Source of the DNA: Pelomonas baiyunensis
GTDB taxonomy: Bacteria; Pseudomonadota; Gammaproteobacteria; Burkholderiales; Burkholderiaceae_C
Assembly: GCF_043555935.1 (NCBI RefSeq)
Contig: NZ_JBIGIB010000001.1
Coordinates: 124,001-188,000, forward strand
Length of the DNA stretch: 64,000 bases
Direction of reading: 5' to 3'
The notes beneath the pieces were generated by a model. The model was not told where the DNA came from and ran no database searches. It saw nothing but the letters and a program-made list of their open reading frames with translations. This document shows positions 18,148 to 27,987 of this stretch, one piece after another; the first letter of the stretch is position 1; the number at the start of each line of letters is the position of its first letter. A program made the translations under genes and the position numbers.

Positions 18148-19457
18148 GTTCGATGACCCCGGCGGAGATCGTCTCCGAACTCGACCGCCACATCGTCGGC
18201 CAAAACGCCGCCAAGCGCGCGGTGGCCATTGCCATGCGCAACCGCTGGCGCCGCCAGCAGGTGGACGAGAAGCTGCGCGGCGAGATCACGCCCAAGAACA
18301 TTTTGATGATCGGCCCCACCGGTGTGGGCAAGACCGAGATCGCCCGCCGCCTGGCGCGCCTGGCCGGTGCACCCTTCATCAAGGTGGAGGCCACCAAGTT
18401 CACCGAGGTGGGCTACGTGGGCAAGGACGTGGATTCCATCATCCGCGACCTGATCGAAGTGGCCGTGAAGCAGGAGCGCGAGGGCGCCATGCGCCGCTGC
18501 CAGGCCCGCGCTGAAGACGCCGCCGAAGACCGCATCCTCGACGTGCTGCTGCCCGGCAGCGATGCCGACAACGCCACGCGCCAGGGCTTTCGCAAGCGGC
18601 TGCGTGAGGGCCAGCTGAACGACAAGGACATTGAGCTCGACCTCGCTGCCCCCAAGCCCAGCGTGGAGGTGCTGACGCCCTTCGGCAACCAGCCGGGCAT
18701 GGAAGACATGGCCGAGCAGCTCAAGGGCATGTTCAGCCAGTTCGGCGCGCAGCAAAAGAAGACCCGCAAGCTCAAGATCGCCGAGGCGCTGAAGCTGCTG
18801 GTGGACGAAGAAGCGGCCAAGCTCGTCAACGAAGAAGAGATCCGCGCCACGGCCCTGGCCAACGCGCAGGAGATGGGCATCGTGTTCATCGACGAGATCG
18901 ACAAGGTGGCCTCGCGCAGCGATCACGGCGGGGCCGAGGTGTCGCGCCAGGGCGTGCAGCGCGACCTGCTGCCGCTGGTGGAGGGCACGACCGTATCCAC
19001 CAAGTACGGCCTCGTCAAAACCGACCACATCCTCTTCATCGCCAGCGGCGCGTTTCACCTCAGCAAGCCCAGCGACCTGATCCCGGAGCTGCAGGGCCGC
19101 CTGCCCATCCGCGTGGAGCTGGACTCGTTGTCGGTGGCGGACTTTGAAGCCATCCTCACCAGCACGCACGCCAGCCTCGTCAAGCAGTACCAGGCGCTGC
19201 TGGCCACCGAAGGCGTCACGCTCGACCTGCAGCCTGAGGCCATCCGCCGCCTGGCGCAGATCGCGTTCGAGGTGAACGAGCGCACCGAGAACATCGGCGC
19301 CCGCCGCCTTGCCACGGTGATGGAGCGGCTGCTGGACGAAATCAGCTTCGACGCCCCGCGCCACGCCGGCCAGACCGTGTCGCTGGATGCGGCCGCGGTG
19401 GACGCCAAGCTCGGCGCGCTGGCGGCCAACGACGACCTGAGCCGGTTCATCCTCTAA
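18144..19457 (+). CDS. hslU: ATP-dependent protease ATPase subunit HslU
   Basis: The 437-residue AAA+ unfoldase has Walker A GPTGVGKT (residues 57-64), the pore motif GYVG inside [13 protein letters not shown], Walker [12 protein letters not shown], and the C-terminal tail DLSRFIL that docks into HslV to activate it. The I-domain (about 110-240) is present, so the length is standard. It unfolds substrates with ATP and feeds them to HslV in the cytosol. It is translationally coupled to hslV by an ATGA overlap. Confidence 0.97.
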   Translation: MSSMTPAEIVSELDRHIVGQNAAKRAVAIAMRNRWRRQQVDEKLRGEITPKNILMIGPTGVGKTEIARRLARLAGAPFIKVEATKFTEVGYVGKDVDSIIRDLIEVAVKQEREGAMRRCQARAEDAAEDRILDVLLPGSDADNATRQGFRKRLREGQLNDKDIELDLAAPKPSVEVLTPFGNQPGMEDMAEQLKGMFSQFGAQQKKTRKLKIAEALKLLVDEEAAKLVNEEEIRATALANAQEMGIVFIDEIDKVASRSDHGGAEVSRQGVQRDLLPLVEGTTVSTKYGLVKTDHILFIASGAFHLSKPSDLIPELQGRLPIRVELDSLSVADFEAILTSTHASLVKQYQALLATEGVTLDLQPEAIRRLAQIAFEVNERTENIGARRLATVMERLLDEISFDAPRHAGQTVSLDAAAVDAKLGALAANDDLSRFIL

Positions 19458-19550
19458 GACGAACGGCGGGTCAGCTGGTCGCGCGGGCCTTCGGCGCATT
19501 CCTTGCGCTGAAGCAAGCGGTGCAGGGCCGGCTTTGGGTAGGCTGGCCCC

Positions 19551-20399
19551 ATGTCCAAACATGCGCCGTCGAGAACCTGGGGCCTGGCCCAACCGCCGGC
19601 CAACAGCCCCGGCGCGGCGCGCGAGCGCAGCCGGTGGCGCTGGCCGGTGTTGGTGTCGCTGCTGGCCACCATTCCGGCGTTCTACATCGAGCTGCTGGAG
19701 CAACTGCCCACGCCGCTGGCCACCGCGCTGTACCTGATGGCGGCGGCCGTGCTGGGCGGCGCCTTGTGGCGCGTGGCGCGGCGGCTGGACCACCCCCGCC
19801 AGTACCTGCGCCGCAACGTGCTGGACCTGGCGCTCATCGGCGGCTTTGCGCTCGCGGCGCTGCTGCCGGCCAGTGTGGAGTCGCCCGCCAGCCTGGCGGT
19901 GCGGCTGGCGGTGGCCTTGCTCAGCCTGGTGCGCATGGTGTGGACGCTGCGGCCGTGGATCACCCGCGGCGGGCTGGGTTACCTCTTGATGCTGGCCTGC
20001 GCAGTGCTGTGCTTTTGCGGCGTGGGCTTCTGGGCGCTGGAGCCGCGCGTGCAGACGCTGGGCGACGGCCTGTGGCTGGCCTTCACCACGGCGGCCACGG
20101 TGGGCTATGGCGACATCGTGCCCAGCACGCCGGCGGCCAAGATCTTTGCGGTGTTCGTGGTGCTGCTGGGCTATGCCGTGCTGTCACTGGTGACGGCGGC
20201 GATTGCGGCCATGTGGGTGGAAACCACCGAGCGGCGCATCGAGCACGACATCCTGCGCGAGCTGCACCTGGAGGTGAGCGCCCTGCGGGCCGAGGTGGCC
20301 GCGCTGCGGGTGCAGGGCGATGGGCCCACCCCGCCCAACCTGGCCACCCCGCCCACCGCGCCGAACCCTGCGCCGCCTGCCAAGAAGCCTGCCGGCTGA
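19551..20399 (+). CDS. Potassium channel family protein (Ion_trans_2)
   Basis: The 282-residue inner-membrane protein has about four hydrophobic helices before a pore loop. The loop carries a canonical K+ selectivity filter: TTAATVGYGDIVP (about residues 181-193). One more helix follows the pore (about 200-220), then a cytosolic coiled-coil-like helix (ERRIEHDILRELHLEVSALR) and a Pro-rich tail. This fits a small voltage-sensor-like or two-pore-helix bacterial channel without a TrkA/RCK domain. Charged residues in the fourth helix (LVRMVWTLRPW) are too few to claim voltage sensing. The gene is convergent with the LuxR gene and about 90 bp after hslU; no operon link is evident. Confidence 0.85.
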   Translation: MSKHAPSRTWGLAQPPANSPGAARERSRWRWPVLVSLLATIPAFYIELLEQLPTPLATALYLMAAAVLGGALWRVARRLDHPRQYLRRNVLDLALIGGFALAALLPASVESPASLAVRLAVALLSLVRMVWTLRPWITRGGLGYLLMLACAVLCFCGVGFWALEPRVQTLGDGLWLAFTTAATVGYGDIVPSTPAAKIFAVFVVLLGYAVLSLVTAAIAAMWVETTERRIEHDILRELHLEVSALRAEVAALRVQGDGPTPPNLATPPTAPNPAPPAKKPAG

Positions 20400-20447
20400 A
20401 CCGGCCGCCCGCGGGCCCGCCGTGGCGGCTGCGTCCGTGTGGCCTCG

Positions 20448-21161
20448 TCAGTGCGGCAGGGCCCGCGCGCTGCCCGTCCAGCGCATCAGCTGCATCAGCG
20501 ACGGGGCCTGGCACTTGGTCAGCAGCTGCCGCACATGGCTGCGCACCGTGCTCACGCGCAAACCCAGCAGGCGGGACACGGCGTCCACCGGCTCGCCATC
20601 GGCCAGCAGCAGCAGCACGTGGCGCTCGGCCGGGCTGAGGCCGAAGCGCAGCGTCATGGCTTCGATGCGGGCGGCGTGCGTCAGTTCGGGCTGGTCCACG
20701 TGCACGGCCAGCAGCACGCAGCCGGCGGGCCAGCCTTCGGCCTGCGCAATGGCGGGCGACAGGGGCGCCGCATGCAGCCACCCGGTGTTCAGGCTGGGGC
20801 TGAACCACAGGCTGCAACGGCTGGCCGTGCCCGACGCGGCCATGGCCAGCAGCCGGTCCAGCTGCGTGGCGTCCAGCTGGCCCAGCCGGTGCAGGCAGCC
20901 CTCCAGCAGGCGGGCGCTGGCTTGCACCACGGGCAGCGCGGCCGTGTTGGCAAACAGCAGGTGCCGGTTCGTGTCCAGCACCAGCAAGGCTTGCGGCAGG
21001 TCGGCTAGCACCTCGCAGGGCTTGCCCGGCCGGTGATCGCGCGCTGCCGTGGCGGCGGTGGTGAGTAAGTTCAGCAAAGACGACCCCTGAGCGTGTGCGG
21101 TGTGAGCACCGTCTGATGGCCGCCAGTGTGGCCACGCCCTGCGCTGCGGGGTATCGGCCAT
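20448..21161 (-). CDS. LuxR-type helix-turn-helix regulator with PAS-like N-terminus
   Basis: The 237-residue protein ends with a LuxR/GerE DNA-binding domain (FGLSPAERHVLLLLADGE, then VSRLLGLRVSTVRSHVRQLL, about residues 165-215). The N-terminal 150 residues look like a PAS-type sensor (LADLPQALLVLDTNRHLLFAN). There is no receiver domain, so it is not a phosphorylated response regulator; a small ligand or redox signal is more likely. The first about 40 residues are poorly conserved in style, and the true start could be later, although no internal ATG fits well. It is convergent with the channel gene and followed downstream by nothing on the same strand. Confidence 0.75.
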   Translation of the reverse strand: MADTPQRRAWPHWRPSDGAHTAHAQGSSLLNLLTTAATAARDHRPGKPCEVLADLPQALLVLDTNRHLLFANTAALPVVQASARLLEGCLHRLGQLDATQLDRLLAMAASGTASRCSLWFSPSLNTGWLHAAPLSPAIAQAEGWPAGCVLLAVHVDQPELTHAARIEAMTLRFGLSPAERHVLLLLADGEPVDAVSRLLGLRVSTVRSHVRQLLTKCQAPSLMQLMRWTGSARALPH

Positions 21162-21206
21162 TTGGCCGACGGGCCCCCGGGGTGCGGGGGGCCGGGGATG
21201 CGGATG

Positions 21207-21971
21207 TCAGCCGCGGGCGGCGTTCAGCGCCAGCAGGCCGTCAAAGATCAGGCCCTCGATCAGCTCGTGCGGCGCGTCCAGCGCCGGGGCCACCTTCCAG
21301 CCGGCGCCGCCGGTCATCAGCAGCAGGGGCGGGCGGCCTTCGCGCTGCGTCAGCAGTCGGTGCATGCGTTCGATGGCGCCGGTGATGGCGAAGGTGCCGC
21401 CGGTGGTGAGCGCGTCGCTGGTGTTGGTGGGGAAGTCGCGCACCTCGCCGGTGGGCACGCGCAGGCCGGCCGTGCCGCCTTCCAGGGCGCGCAGCATGAT
21501 GCCGTGGCCGGGCAGGATGAGCCCGCCCAGGAACTGCCCGTCGCTGGACAGTGCATCCACCGTCACGGCCGTGCCCACCATCACGGTCAGCACCGGGCCA
21601 GTGAAGCCGCGGCGCCGCGCGTGGGCGTGGGCGCCGATCACGGCCACCCAGCGGTCGGCGCCCAGGCGGGTGGGGTGGTCGTAGCCGTTGCGCACGCCGG
21701 CCGCTTCCAGGTCCGGCACCACCCAGCGGGGCGTCAGGTCCCACTGCTCCATCTGCTCTTCCACCCGCCGGCGCACCGCGTCACCCGCCACGTTGCTGCC
21801 CAGGATGCGGGCCGGTGGGGGCAGGTGTTGCCAGTCTTCGTCAGCCAGGCGGTCGATGTTCTCCAGGAACACCGCGCCGTGCTGCAGCGGCGCCGTGCCG
21901 GGCTCGGCGCCTTGGGCGTAGACGGCCCACTTGAGGCGGGTGTTGCCGATGTCGATGGCCAAAAAGCTCAT
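21207..21971 (-). CDS. coaX: Type III pantothenate kinase
   Basis: The 254-residue enzyme belongs to the ASKHA fold family. It begins [16 protein letters not shown] (phosphate 1 loop) and has [14 protein letters not shown] and [10 protein letters not shown] (the Asp and Thr of the active site) and [11 protein letters not shown]. CoaX phosphorylates pantothenate, the first step of coenzyme A synthesis, in the cytosol; unlike CoaA it is not inhibited by CoA and needs a monovalent cation. In many betaproteobacteria coaX follows birA, but no biotin ligase is seen here. The gene is divergent from the chemoreceptor at 22102. Confidence 0.95.
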   Translation of the reverse strand: MSFLAIDIGNTRLKWAVYAQGAEPGTAPLQHGAVFLENIDRLADEDWQHLPPPARILGSNVAGDAVRRRVEEQMEQWDLTPRWVVPDLEAAGVRNGYDHPTRLGADRWVAVIGAHAHARRRGFTGPVLTVMVGTAVTVDALSSDGQFLGGLILPGHGIMLRALEGGTAGLRVPTGEVRDFPTNTSDALTTGGTFAITGAIERMHRLLTQREGRPPLLLMTGGAGWKVAPALDAPHELIEGLIFDGLLALNAARG

Positions 21972-22101
21972 GGTGGGCGCCGTGGCGGGGGCAAAGACGT
22001 GAAGGATGGCGCGAGCCTACCAGCGCCACGGGGCCCGATTGCGTGGCTTTCTGCTTCAATCGGCCGGAAACCTGTCTGCCTGACTCTGCAAGGAGAACTC
22101 C

Positions 22102-23652
22102 ATGCTGCGACGCCTGCGTATTCAAGCGCGCCTTTGGTTGGCCTTCGGTCTCATCCTGGGCATGACGGCCCTGCTGGTGGCGCTGGGCGGCTTCGGGCTC
22201 AACGTGTCGCAGAAGGCCATCCAGGGCATTACGCAAAAGCTCATCCCGTCGTCCAACATCACGGTGGCGGCGCGCAGCCACCTGCAGCAAAGCAAGACGG
22301 CCACCTCCACGCTGGTGGCCTCGCTGTTTAACAAGGAAGGCACCGCCCGCGCCAAGAAGGAGTGGGACGCCGCCCAGGCCGGGCTGGACAAGGCGATGGA
22401 AGACTTCGCCGCCATTGCCACCGAAGACAAAAGCCGCGAGGCGCTGGCCAAGTTCCGCGGCCTGATGGCCGACTACCGCAAAGCCGTGAAGCCGGTGGCC
22501 GACAAAGTGATCGGCGACGGCTACCCCGACGCGCCCTCCGCCTTTGAAGACATGAAGGCGGCCGACGCTGCGTACGACCCGGCGCTGGCCATGCTCATCA
22601 ACATCGAAGGCGACCTGAAAAAGCGCGGCGATGAGGTGTTCAACAAGGTCGACGGCCTCGTCAGCGGCGTGTTCGTGGCGTTCATCGTGGCGTTTGCGGT
22701 GTGCATGGTGGCGGGCGCGCTGCTGGCCATCGGCATCTCGCGTTCCATCATCGGCCCGCTGGTGGCCGCCAAGCGCTTTGCCGAACGCATGGCCGACGGC
22801 GACCTCTCCCGCGCGCCTGACGCCACCGGCACCGACGAATCCGCCGAAATGATGCAGGCCCTGGCCGCCATGCAGCGCTCGCTGTCCGAGATCGTCGGGC
22901 AGGTGCGCGAGTCGGCCGAGAGCATCCAGGTCGCGTCCACCGAAGTGGCCAGCGGCAACATGGACCTGAGCCAGCGCACCGAGCAAACCGCCTCCAACCT
23001 GCAACAGGCCTCCAGTTCCATGACCGAACTCACCGGCACCGTGAGCCAGAGCGCCGACTCCGCCATGACGGCCAAGCAGCTGGCCGGCGCCGCCGCCGAA
23101 ACCGCCGCCCGCGGGGGCGATGTGGTGTCGCGCGTGGTCAGCACCATGGGCGAGATCAACACCGCCAGCCGCAAGATCAACGACATCATCGGCACCATCG
23201 ACGGCATTGCCTTCCAAACCAACATCCTGGCGCTGAACGCCGCGGTGGAAGCCGCCCGCGCCGGCGAGCAAGGCCGCGGCTTTGCGGTGGTGGCTGGCGA
23301 GGTGCGCTCGCTCGCCCAGCGCAGCGCCGAGGCCGCCCGCGAGATCAAGACCCTGATCGGCGCCAGCGTCGAGCGGGTGGAAGCCGGCACCACGCTGGTG
23401 AACGACGCCGGCAGCACCATGACCGACATCGTTGGCTCGGTGCAGCGCGTGACCGACATCATTGGCGAGATCAGCGCCGCCGCCATGGAGCAAAGCCAGG
23501 GCATCGCGCAGGTCAACGGCACCGTGTCCGAGCTGGACCAGATGACCCAGCAAAACGCCGCCCTGGTGGAAGAGTCTGCCGCGGCTGCTCAGTCCCTCAA
23601 GGAGCAGGCCGTGCGGCTGGCGGGGTTGGTGAGCAGCTTCAAGCTGAGTTGA
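22102..23652 (+). CDS. Methyl-accepting chemotaxis protein
   Basis: The 516-residue chemoreceptor has a transmembrane segment near residues 12-32 and a periplasmic four-helix-type sensor to about residue 190, then a second membrane segment ([20 protein letters not shown], about 190-209). A HAMP domain (about 210-262) and a cytoplasmic signalling domain follow. The hairpin tip is typical ([20 protein letters not shown], then [20 protein letters not shown]). No C-terminal CheR-binding pentapeptide is present; the protein ends [10 protein letters not shown]. An AAGGAG ribosome binding site precedes the ATG. Ligand unknown; the sensor resembles small-molecule-binding 4HB domains. Confidence 0.95.
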   Translation: MLRRLRIQARLWLAFGLILGMTALLVALGGFGLNVSQKAIQGITQKLIPSSNITVAARSHLQQSKTATSTLVASLFNKEGTARAKKEWDAAQAGLDKAMEDFAAIATEDKSREALAKFRGLMADYRKAVKPVADKVIGDGYPDAPSAFEDMKAADAAYDPALAMLINIEGDLKKRGDEVFNKVDGLVSGVFVAFIVAFAVCMVAGALLAIGISRSIIGPLVAAKRFAERMADGDLSRAPDATGTDESAEMMQALAAMQRSLSEIVGQVRESAESIQVASTEVASGNMDLSQRTEQTASNLQQASSSMTELTGTVSQSADSAMTAKQLAGAAAETAARGGDVVSRVVSTMGEINTASRKINDIIGTIDGIAFQTNILALNAAVEAARAGEQGRGFAVVAGEVRSLAQRSAEAAREIKTLIGASVERVEAGTTLVNDAGSTMTDIVGSVQRVTDIIGEISAAAMEQSQGIAQVNGTVSELDQMTQQNAALVEESAAAAQSLKEQAVRLAGLVSSFKLS

Positions 23653-23802
23653 GGCAGGAGCGGCGCTGCAAGCACGTCTGCGGCAATGCCTGTGAGGCTG
23701 GTGTCACTAACCGTGGTGCTCTTGCAAACGACGTCGGCGTTGCTTCAGGTCAGTCGAGGTTCGCCTGTTTGGCCCCTATGGCGTCCGGAATAGGCCGTCC
23801 GT

Positions 23803-24189
23803 TCAGTCGATTGAATTGCTCGCATTTAAAACTGCTTGGGCAGTTTCCAAACGGAGGCTTGCAACGCGCTGGAAGGCGGCGATAGCTTCGTTGCGAACTT
23901 CTTCCGGAAGCATTCGTAGCAAAGCCACCAGGCGAACTTCTGTTGGGTTTAACCGTCCCAACGTGGCGATCGCGTCATGCTTTTCTCCTAGACCGTTGGC
24001 TAGCCAGGTTGCACTCACGCCCAGTAGCGACGCTGCCTTCAGGTGATTGCTGGCACTGAATGCCTTGGATTTCCCTTCTAGAGCCTTGGCAATGGCTTGG
24101 TAGGAAAGTCCCATAGCCGTTGTGAACTGTGACTTTGTCAACCCCGAGGCTGCAAGCGCTTGATTCAGTCGATCGGCGTAGGACTCCAT
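23803..24189 (-). CDS. XRE-family helix-turn-helix regulator (short)
   Basis: The start chosen is ATG at 24189 (MESYADRLNQALAASGL), giving 128 residues. The open frame reaches to 24267 but the extra 26 residues look non-coding. A phage-repressor-like HTH is clear (SGLTKSQFTTAMGLSYQAIA, about residues 15-34, then KAASLLGVSATWLANGLG). The rest is a helical tail (about 75-128). The gene and its flanks (about 23.65-24.35 kb) have visibly lower GC and more mixed codon use than the neighbours, which suggests recent acquisition or a small remnant of a mobile element, although no integrase or terminal repeats were found. Its target is unknown. Confidence 0.75.
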   Translation of the reverse strand: MESYADRLNQALAASGLTKSQFTTAMGLSYQAIAKALEGKSKAFSASNHLKAASLLGVSATWLANGLGEKHDAIATLGRLNPTEVRLVALLRMLPEEVRNEAIAAFQRVASLRLETAQAVLNASNSID

Positions 24190-24356
24190 GTGTCGATTTG
24201 TCGGATGCGAACGTTCAGCATCGTGCGGCCAATTCGGCCTCGTGTAAATCATTAGCTGCCGGCGCAATGCGGGTCATACGAGATTGGCCGCGGTAGGTGC
24301 CGCGGATAGTGACTTACTCTAGGCCCGGGGATTCCTGGCGCTCGAGGGCCGGCACC

Positions 24357-25109
24357 TTACGCTGACTGCTGCACCCCCACCGACAGTCCCTCGATCGCCG
24401 CCATCGCCGCCACCTCCCCAACCACCAACAACGACGGGCTCTTGAGGCCCTCGCGGGCGATGCAGGCCGGCAGGTCGGCCAGCGTGGTCACCGCGTGGCG
24501 CTGCTGCGCCGTGTGGGCGGCGCTGACGATGGCGGCGGGCAGGTCGGCGCGCAGGCCGGCGGCGAGCAGTTGGGCGGTGATGTGGGCTGCGCGGGCCACG
24601 CCCATGTAGATGACGAGCGTCAGCCCGGTGCGGGCGAGCGCGGCCCAGTCGGGTTCGGTGCGGCCTTCACCGGGATGGCCGGTGACCAGGATGACGCCGG
24701 GCGAGGCGCGGCGGTCGGTGACCGGGATGCCCACGGCCGCCGGGCCGGCGATGCCGCTGGTCAGGCCGCTCACCACCTCGACCTCGATGCCGGCCTCGCG
24801 CAGCGCATCCACCTCCTCGCCCCCGCGGCCGAAGACGAAGGGGTCGCCGCCCTTGAGGCGCACCACGCGGTGGCCGGCGCGGGCTTCTTTGATCATCAGC
24901 GCGTGGATGAAGTGCTGGTCGGTGCTGATGCAGCCGCCGCGTTTGCCCACGCGCAGCAGGCGGCCGCGCACCAGGGCCAGCACGCGTGGGTCGATCAGGT
25001 CGTCGGCCAGCACGACGTCGGCAGCCTCGATGCGCTTGAGCGCGCGCACGGTCAGCAGGTCCGGGTCGCCAGGGCCGGCGCCAACGAGGGAGACGAATGG
25101 GGTGTTCAT
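24357..25109 (-). CDS. cobA: Uroporphyrinogen-III C-methyltransferase
   Basis: ATG at 25109 gives a 250-residue SUMT. It has the signatures VSLVGAGPGDPDLLTVRAL at the start, VRLKGGDPFVFGRGGEE, and VVSGLTSGIAGPAAVGIPVT. The enzyme methylates uroporphyrinogen III twice with SAM to precorrin-2, the branch to sirohaem (needed by nitrite and sulfite reductases) and to cobalamin. The start overlaps the end of nasA by four bases (ATGA), so it is co-translated with nitrate reductase. This suggests that its main role here is sirohaem supply for nitrite reduction. It has no CysG dehydrogenase/ferrochelatase domain. Confidence 0.94.
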   Translation of the reverse strand: MNTPFVSLVGAGPGDPDLLTVRALKRIEAADVVLADDLIDPRVLALVRGRLLRVGKRGGCISTDQHFIHALMIKEARAGHRVVRLKGGDPFVFGRGGEEVDALREAGIEVEVVSGLTSGIAGPAAVGIPVTDRRASPGVILVTGHPGEGRTEPDWAALARTGLTLVIYMGVARAAHITAQLLAAGLRADLPAAIVSAAHTAQQRHAVTTLADLPACIAREGLKSPSLLVVGEVAAMAAIEGLSVGVQQSA

Positions 25110-27907
25110 GCCGGAACCTCCTCGGGCGTGGTGGCCACCAGCCGCCGCAGCGTGGGCAGGCAGGAGCCGCATTGGGTGCCGCATTTCTTCTCGGCCTGCA
25201 GCTGGGCCAGGCGCTCGGCCGGGCTGCCGCTGCAGCGGGCGAGCGTGAAGCGGATGACGTTTTCGCGCACGTCGAAGCAGTTGCACACCTGCGGGCTGGC
25301 GGGTGCCGCTTGCGCGGCTGGGGCTTGCGGAGCCAGCAGCGCGCGGCCGGCGGCGGCGGTGGGCGTGCGGGCACGCCACAGGTCGGCCAGCCAGGCGCCT
25401 TCGTCGTGCCGGCCCACGCGCAGCACGGCTTGCAGCGGGGCGTCGGCGTTGGCGCCTGAACCGGCGTCGGCGCGGCGCAGGCGGCGCACCCGGTGGCGTT
25501 GCGGGTCGGCGTAGTGCAGGGTGCTGGGGTGGTTCAGGCCCAGCAGTGCGGTGAGGGCGTCCAGCTGCGCTTCGGTGGGCGGTGTGGCGTGGGCGGCCTC
25601 GAACACCCAGCCCACCTCGGGGCTGCCGTGCGGGGCGGGCGCGGGCAGGCAGTGGGCGTAGCCGAAGGCGGGCATCAGCGCGCGCAGGGCGTCACGCAGG
25701 GCGGCGGCTTCGGCGGGCGGCAGCCAGGCGCAGGCGGTCAGCCGCCAGGGCAGGTCGGCCGCGCTCAGGCGCACGGCGCTGAACTTCAGTTCGGGCTGGC
25801 GGGAGTCGGGGCAGGCGGCGGGTTGGGTCAGGCCGTTCACGCCCAGTTGCGCGCCCAGGAATTCATCGCCCCAGTGCATGGCGATGTCGGCGCTGCCGGG
25901 TAGCACCTGCGCGTCCAGCCGCAGGGGCAGCACGGCCTCGCCGCGGCGCGATTGCACGCGCACCAGCGCGCCATCGGTCAGCGTGCCACCAGCCAGCGTG
26001 CCACCAGCCAGCGCGCCATCAGCCAGCGCGTAGCGGGGCGCGTCGGCGGGGTTCAGGCGCAGCCAGGGCTGGCCTTCGTGCGCGAACAGCCCGGGCACGG
26101 TGCCGCTGCGGCTCATGCCGTGCCATTGGTCGCGCAGGCGGCTGGTGGTCAGGGCCACGGGGTAGTCCGGCCCCAGGGCGTCGGCCGGCGGCAGCGCGGG
26201 CACGGGCTGGAAGCGGGCGCGGCCGCTGGGCGTGGCAAAGCGGTGCTGGGTGTACAGGCGCGGCGTGGCGGCCTCCACGTAGGGCCATTGCTGCGGGCCG
26301 TCGCGGTCCAGCACGTCCCAGCTCAGGCCGCTGATGTCCAGGTCGCGGCCACGGGTGGCGTCGCGGTGGGTGCGCCACAGGGCCTCGGGGCCGTCGGCCA
26401 CCAGCCGGGGCGCGCGGCCCAGGCCGGCGTCGATGAGGGCGGCCACGTCGCAGGCAATGCGCCAGTCGGGGCGGGCCTCACCCGCGGGCGGCACGGCGGC
26501 GCGCACGCGGCTGATGCGCCGCTCGCTGTTGGTGACGGTGCCTTCCTTCTCGCCCCAGGTGGCGGCGGGCAGCAAGTAGTCGGCAAACCGGGCGGTGGCG
26601 GTGTGGGCAAAGGCCTCTTGCACGATGACCAGCTCGCAGCGCTGCAGGGCCTCGCGCACGCGGGCCTGGTCGGGCAGCGACTGGGCTGGGTTGGTGCACA
26701 CGATCCACAGCGCGCGGATCTCGCCGCGGGCGGCGGCGTCGAACATCTCCACCGCCGTGTAGCCGCGCGCGGTGGGCAGCTCAGGCACGCCCCACAGCTG
26801 GGCGATTTCGGCGCGGTGCTCGGCGTTGGCGGGGTCGCGGTGGCCGGGCAGCAGGCTGGCCATGGTGCCGGTTTCGCGGCCGCCCATGGCGTTGGGTTGG
26901 CCGGTCAGCGAGAAGGGCCCGGCGCCGGGCCGGCCGATCTGCCCGGTGGCCAGGTGCAGGTGAATGAGCGCGGCGTTGTTGGCCGTGCCGTTGCGGCTTT
27001 GGTTCAGGCCCTGGCAGTACAGGCTGAGCGAGGCCGGCGCGGTGGCGAACCATTCGGCGGCCTGCCACAGGTCGGCCTCGGGCACGCCGCACACCTCGGC
27101 GGCGCGGGCCGGCGGCCAGGCCATGACTTCGGCGCGCAGGGCCTCGAAGCCTTCGGTGTGCTCGGCCATGAAGCTGGCATTCGTCCAGCCGCGCTGCAGC
27201 ATGGCGTGCAGCAAGCCGTGGCACAGCGCCACGTCGGTGCCCGGGCGCAGCTGCAGGTGCAGGTCGGCCAGCTCGGCGGTTTCGGTGCGGCGCGGGTCGA
27301 TGACGATGAGCCGGTGCCCGGGCCGCGCGGCGCGGGCGGCTTCCAGCCGGCGGAACAGGATGGGGTGGGCCCAGGCGGGGTTGGCACCGCTGATGAGCAC
27401 GCAGTCGGCGAGCTCGATGTCTTCGTAGCTGCAGGGCGGGGCGTCGACACCCAGCGTCTGCTTGTAGCCCACCACGGCCGAACTCATGCACAGCCGCGAG
27501 TTGGAGTCGATGTGCGGCGTGCCGATCACGGCGCGGGCGAGCTGGTTGAAGGCCTGGTAGTCCTCGGTCAGCAGCTGGCCCGACACGTACACGCCGATGG
27601 CCTGCGGCCCGTGGGCGGCGCGAATGGCCAGCAGGCGCTCGGCAATCTCGCGCTGGGCGGTGTCCCAGCTCAGCGGCTCGGGCGTGGCGCCGCGGGTGGC
27701 GCGGCGCTGGGGGTCGCGCAGGCGCTGGTGCTGCAGCACCACCGGCGTGGCGGTGAGGTGCAGGTTGCTACCCTTGGTGCACAGCCGGCCGTGGTTGGCG
27801 GGGTGGTCGGGGTCGCCCCGCACGCCGGTGATCTGGCCGCCCTCGTGCGCAATCAGCACGCCGCAGCCCACGCCGCAGTAGGGGCAGGTGGAGCGGGTCT
27901 CGGCCAT
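25106..27907 (-). CDS. nasA: Assimilatory nitrate reductase catalytic subunit with C-terminal [2Fe-2S] domain
   Basis: ATG at 27907 gives 933 residues, typical of NasA with an added ferredoxin-like end. The N-terminal [4Fe-4S] motif is CPYCGVGCGV (Cys 8, 11, 15) plus a later Cys in GRLCTKGSN. The molybdopterin domains follow (INSNSRLCMSS-type region near residue 145, and SGANPAWAHPI). At the C-terminus (about 870-933) is a Bfd-like [2Fe-2S] domain: VCNCFDVRENVIRF and CGTQCGSCLPTLRRL. This end takes electrons from the FAD subunit. It reduces nitrate to nitrite in the cytosol. It overlaps cobA by four bases. Near residues 628-647 four 15-bp units encode LADGA/LAGGT-type repeats, an odd local expansion. 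Confidence 0.95.
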   Translation of the reverse strand: MAETRSTCPYCGVGCGVLIAHEGGQITGVRGDPDHPANHGRLCTKGSNLHLTATPVVLQHQRLRDPQRRATRGATPEPLSWDTAQREIAERLLAIRAAHGPQAIGVYVSGQLLTEDYQAFNQLARAVIGTPHIDSNSRLCMSSAVVGYKQTLGVDAPPCSYEDIELADCVLISGANPAWAHPILFRRLEAARAARPGHRLIVIDPRRTETAELADLHLQLRPGTDVALCHGLLHAMLQRGWTNASFMAEHTEGFEALRAEVMAWPPARAAEVCGVPEADLWQAAEWFATAPASLSLYCQGLNQSRNGTANNAALIHLHLATGQIGRPGAGPFSLTGQPNAMGGRETGTMASLLPGHRDPANAEHRAEIAQLWGVPELPTARGYTAVEMFDAAARGEIRALWIVCTNPAQSLPDQARVREALQRCELVIVQEAFAHTATARFADYLLPAATWGEKEGTVTNSERRISRVRAAVPPAGEARPDWRIACDVAALIDAGLGRAPRLVADGPEALWRTHRDATRGRDLDISGLSWDVLDRDGPQQWPYVEAATPRLYTQHRFATPSGRARFQPVPALPPADALGPDYPVALTTSRLRDQWHGMSRSGTVPGLFAHEGQPWLRLNPADAPRYALADGALAGGTLAGGTLTDGALVRVQSRRGEAVLPLRLDAQVLPGSADIAMHWGDEFLGAQLGVNGLTQPAACPDSRQPELKFSAVRLSAADLPWRLTACAWLPPAEAAALRDALRALMPAFGYAHCLPAPAPHGSPEVGWVFEAAHATPPTEAQLDALTALLGLNHPSTLHYADPQRHRVRRLRRADAGSGANADAPLQAVLRVGRHDEGAWLADLWRARTPTAAAGRALLAPQAPAAQAAPASPQVCNCFDVRENVIRFTLARCSGSPAERLAQLQAEKKCGTQCGSCLPTLRRLVATTPEEVPA
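25967..26026. repeat. Four in-frame 15-bp tandem units inside nasA
   Basis: Consecutive 15-base units at 25967, 25982, 25997 and 26012 differ by only a few bases; the middle two are identical. They encode five-residue repeats (LADGA, LAGGT, LAGGT, LTDGA) in a surface-type loop of nitrate reductase. Because 15 is a multiple of three, copy-number change keeps the frame. Confidence 0.85.
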
Positions 27908-27987
27908 CACCGCGCCCCCGCCGTGCAGTGCACGGCCCATGCAAGTTCATGCGAGGGAAGGGGGCAGGGGCGGGGCATGGCAGGGTC

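Noticed and set aside
25967..26026. CRISPR-like array
   Set aside because: The 15-bp units are directly joined with no spacers and lie in frame inside nasA.
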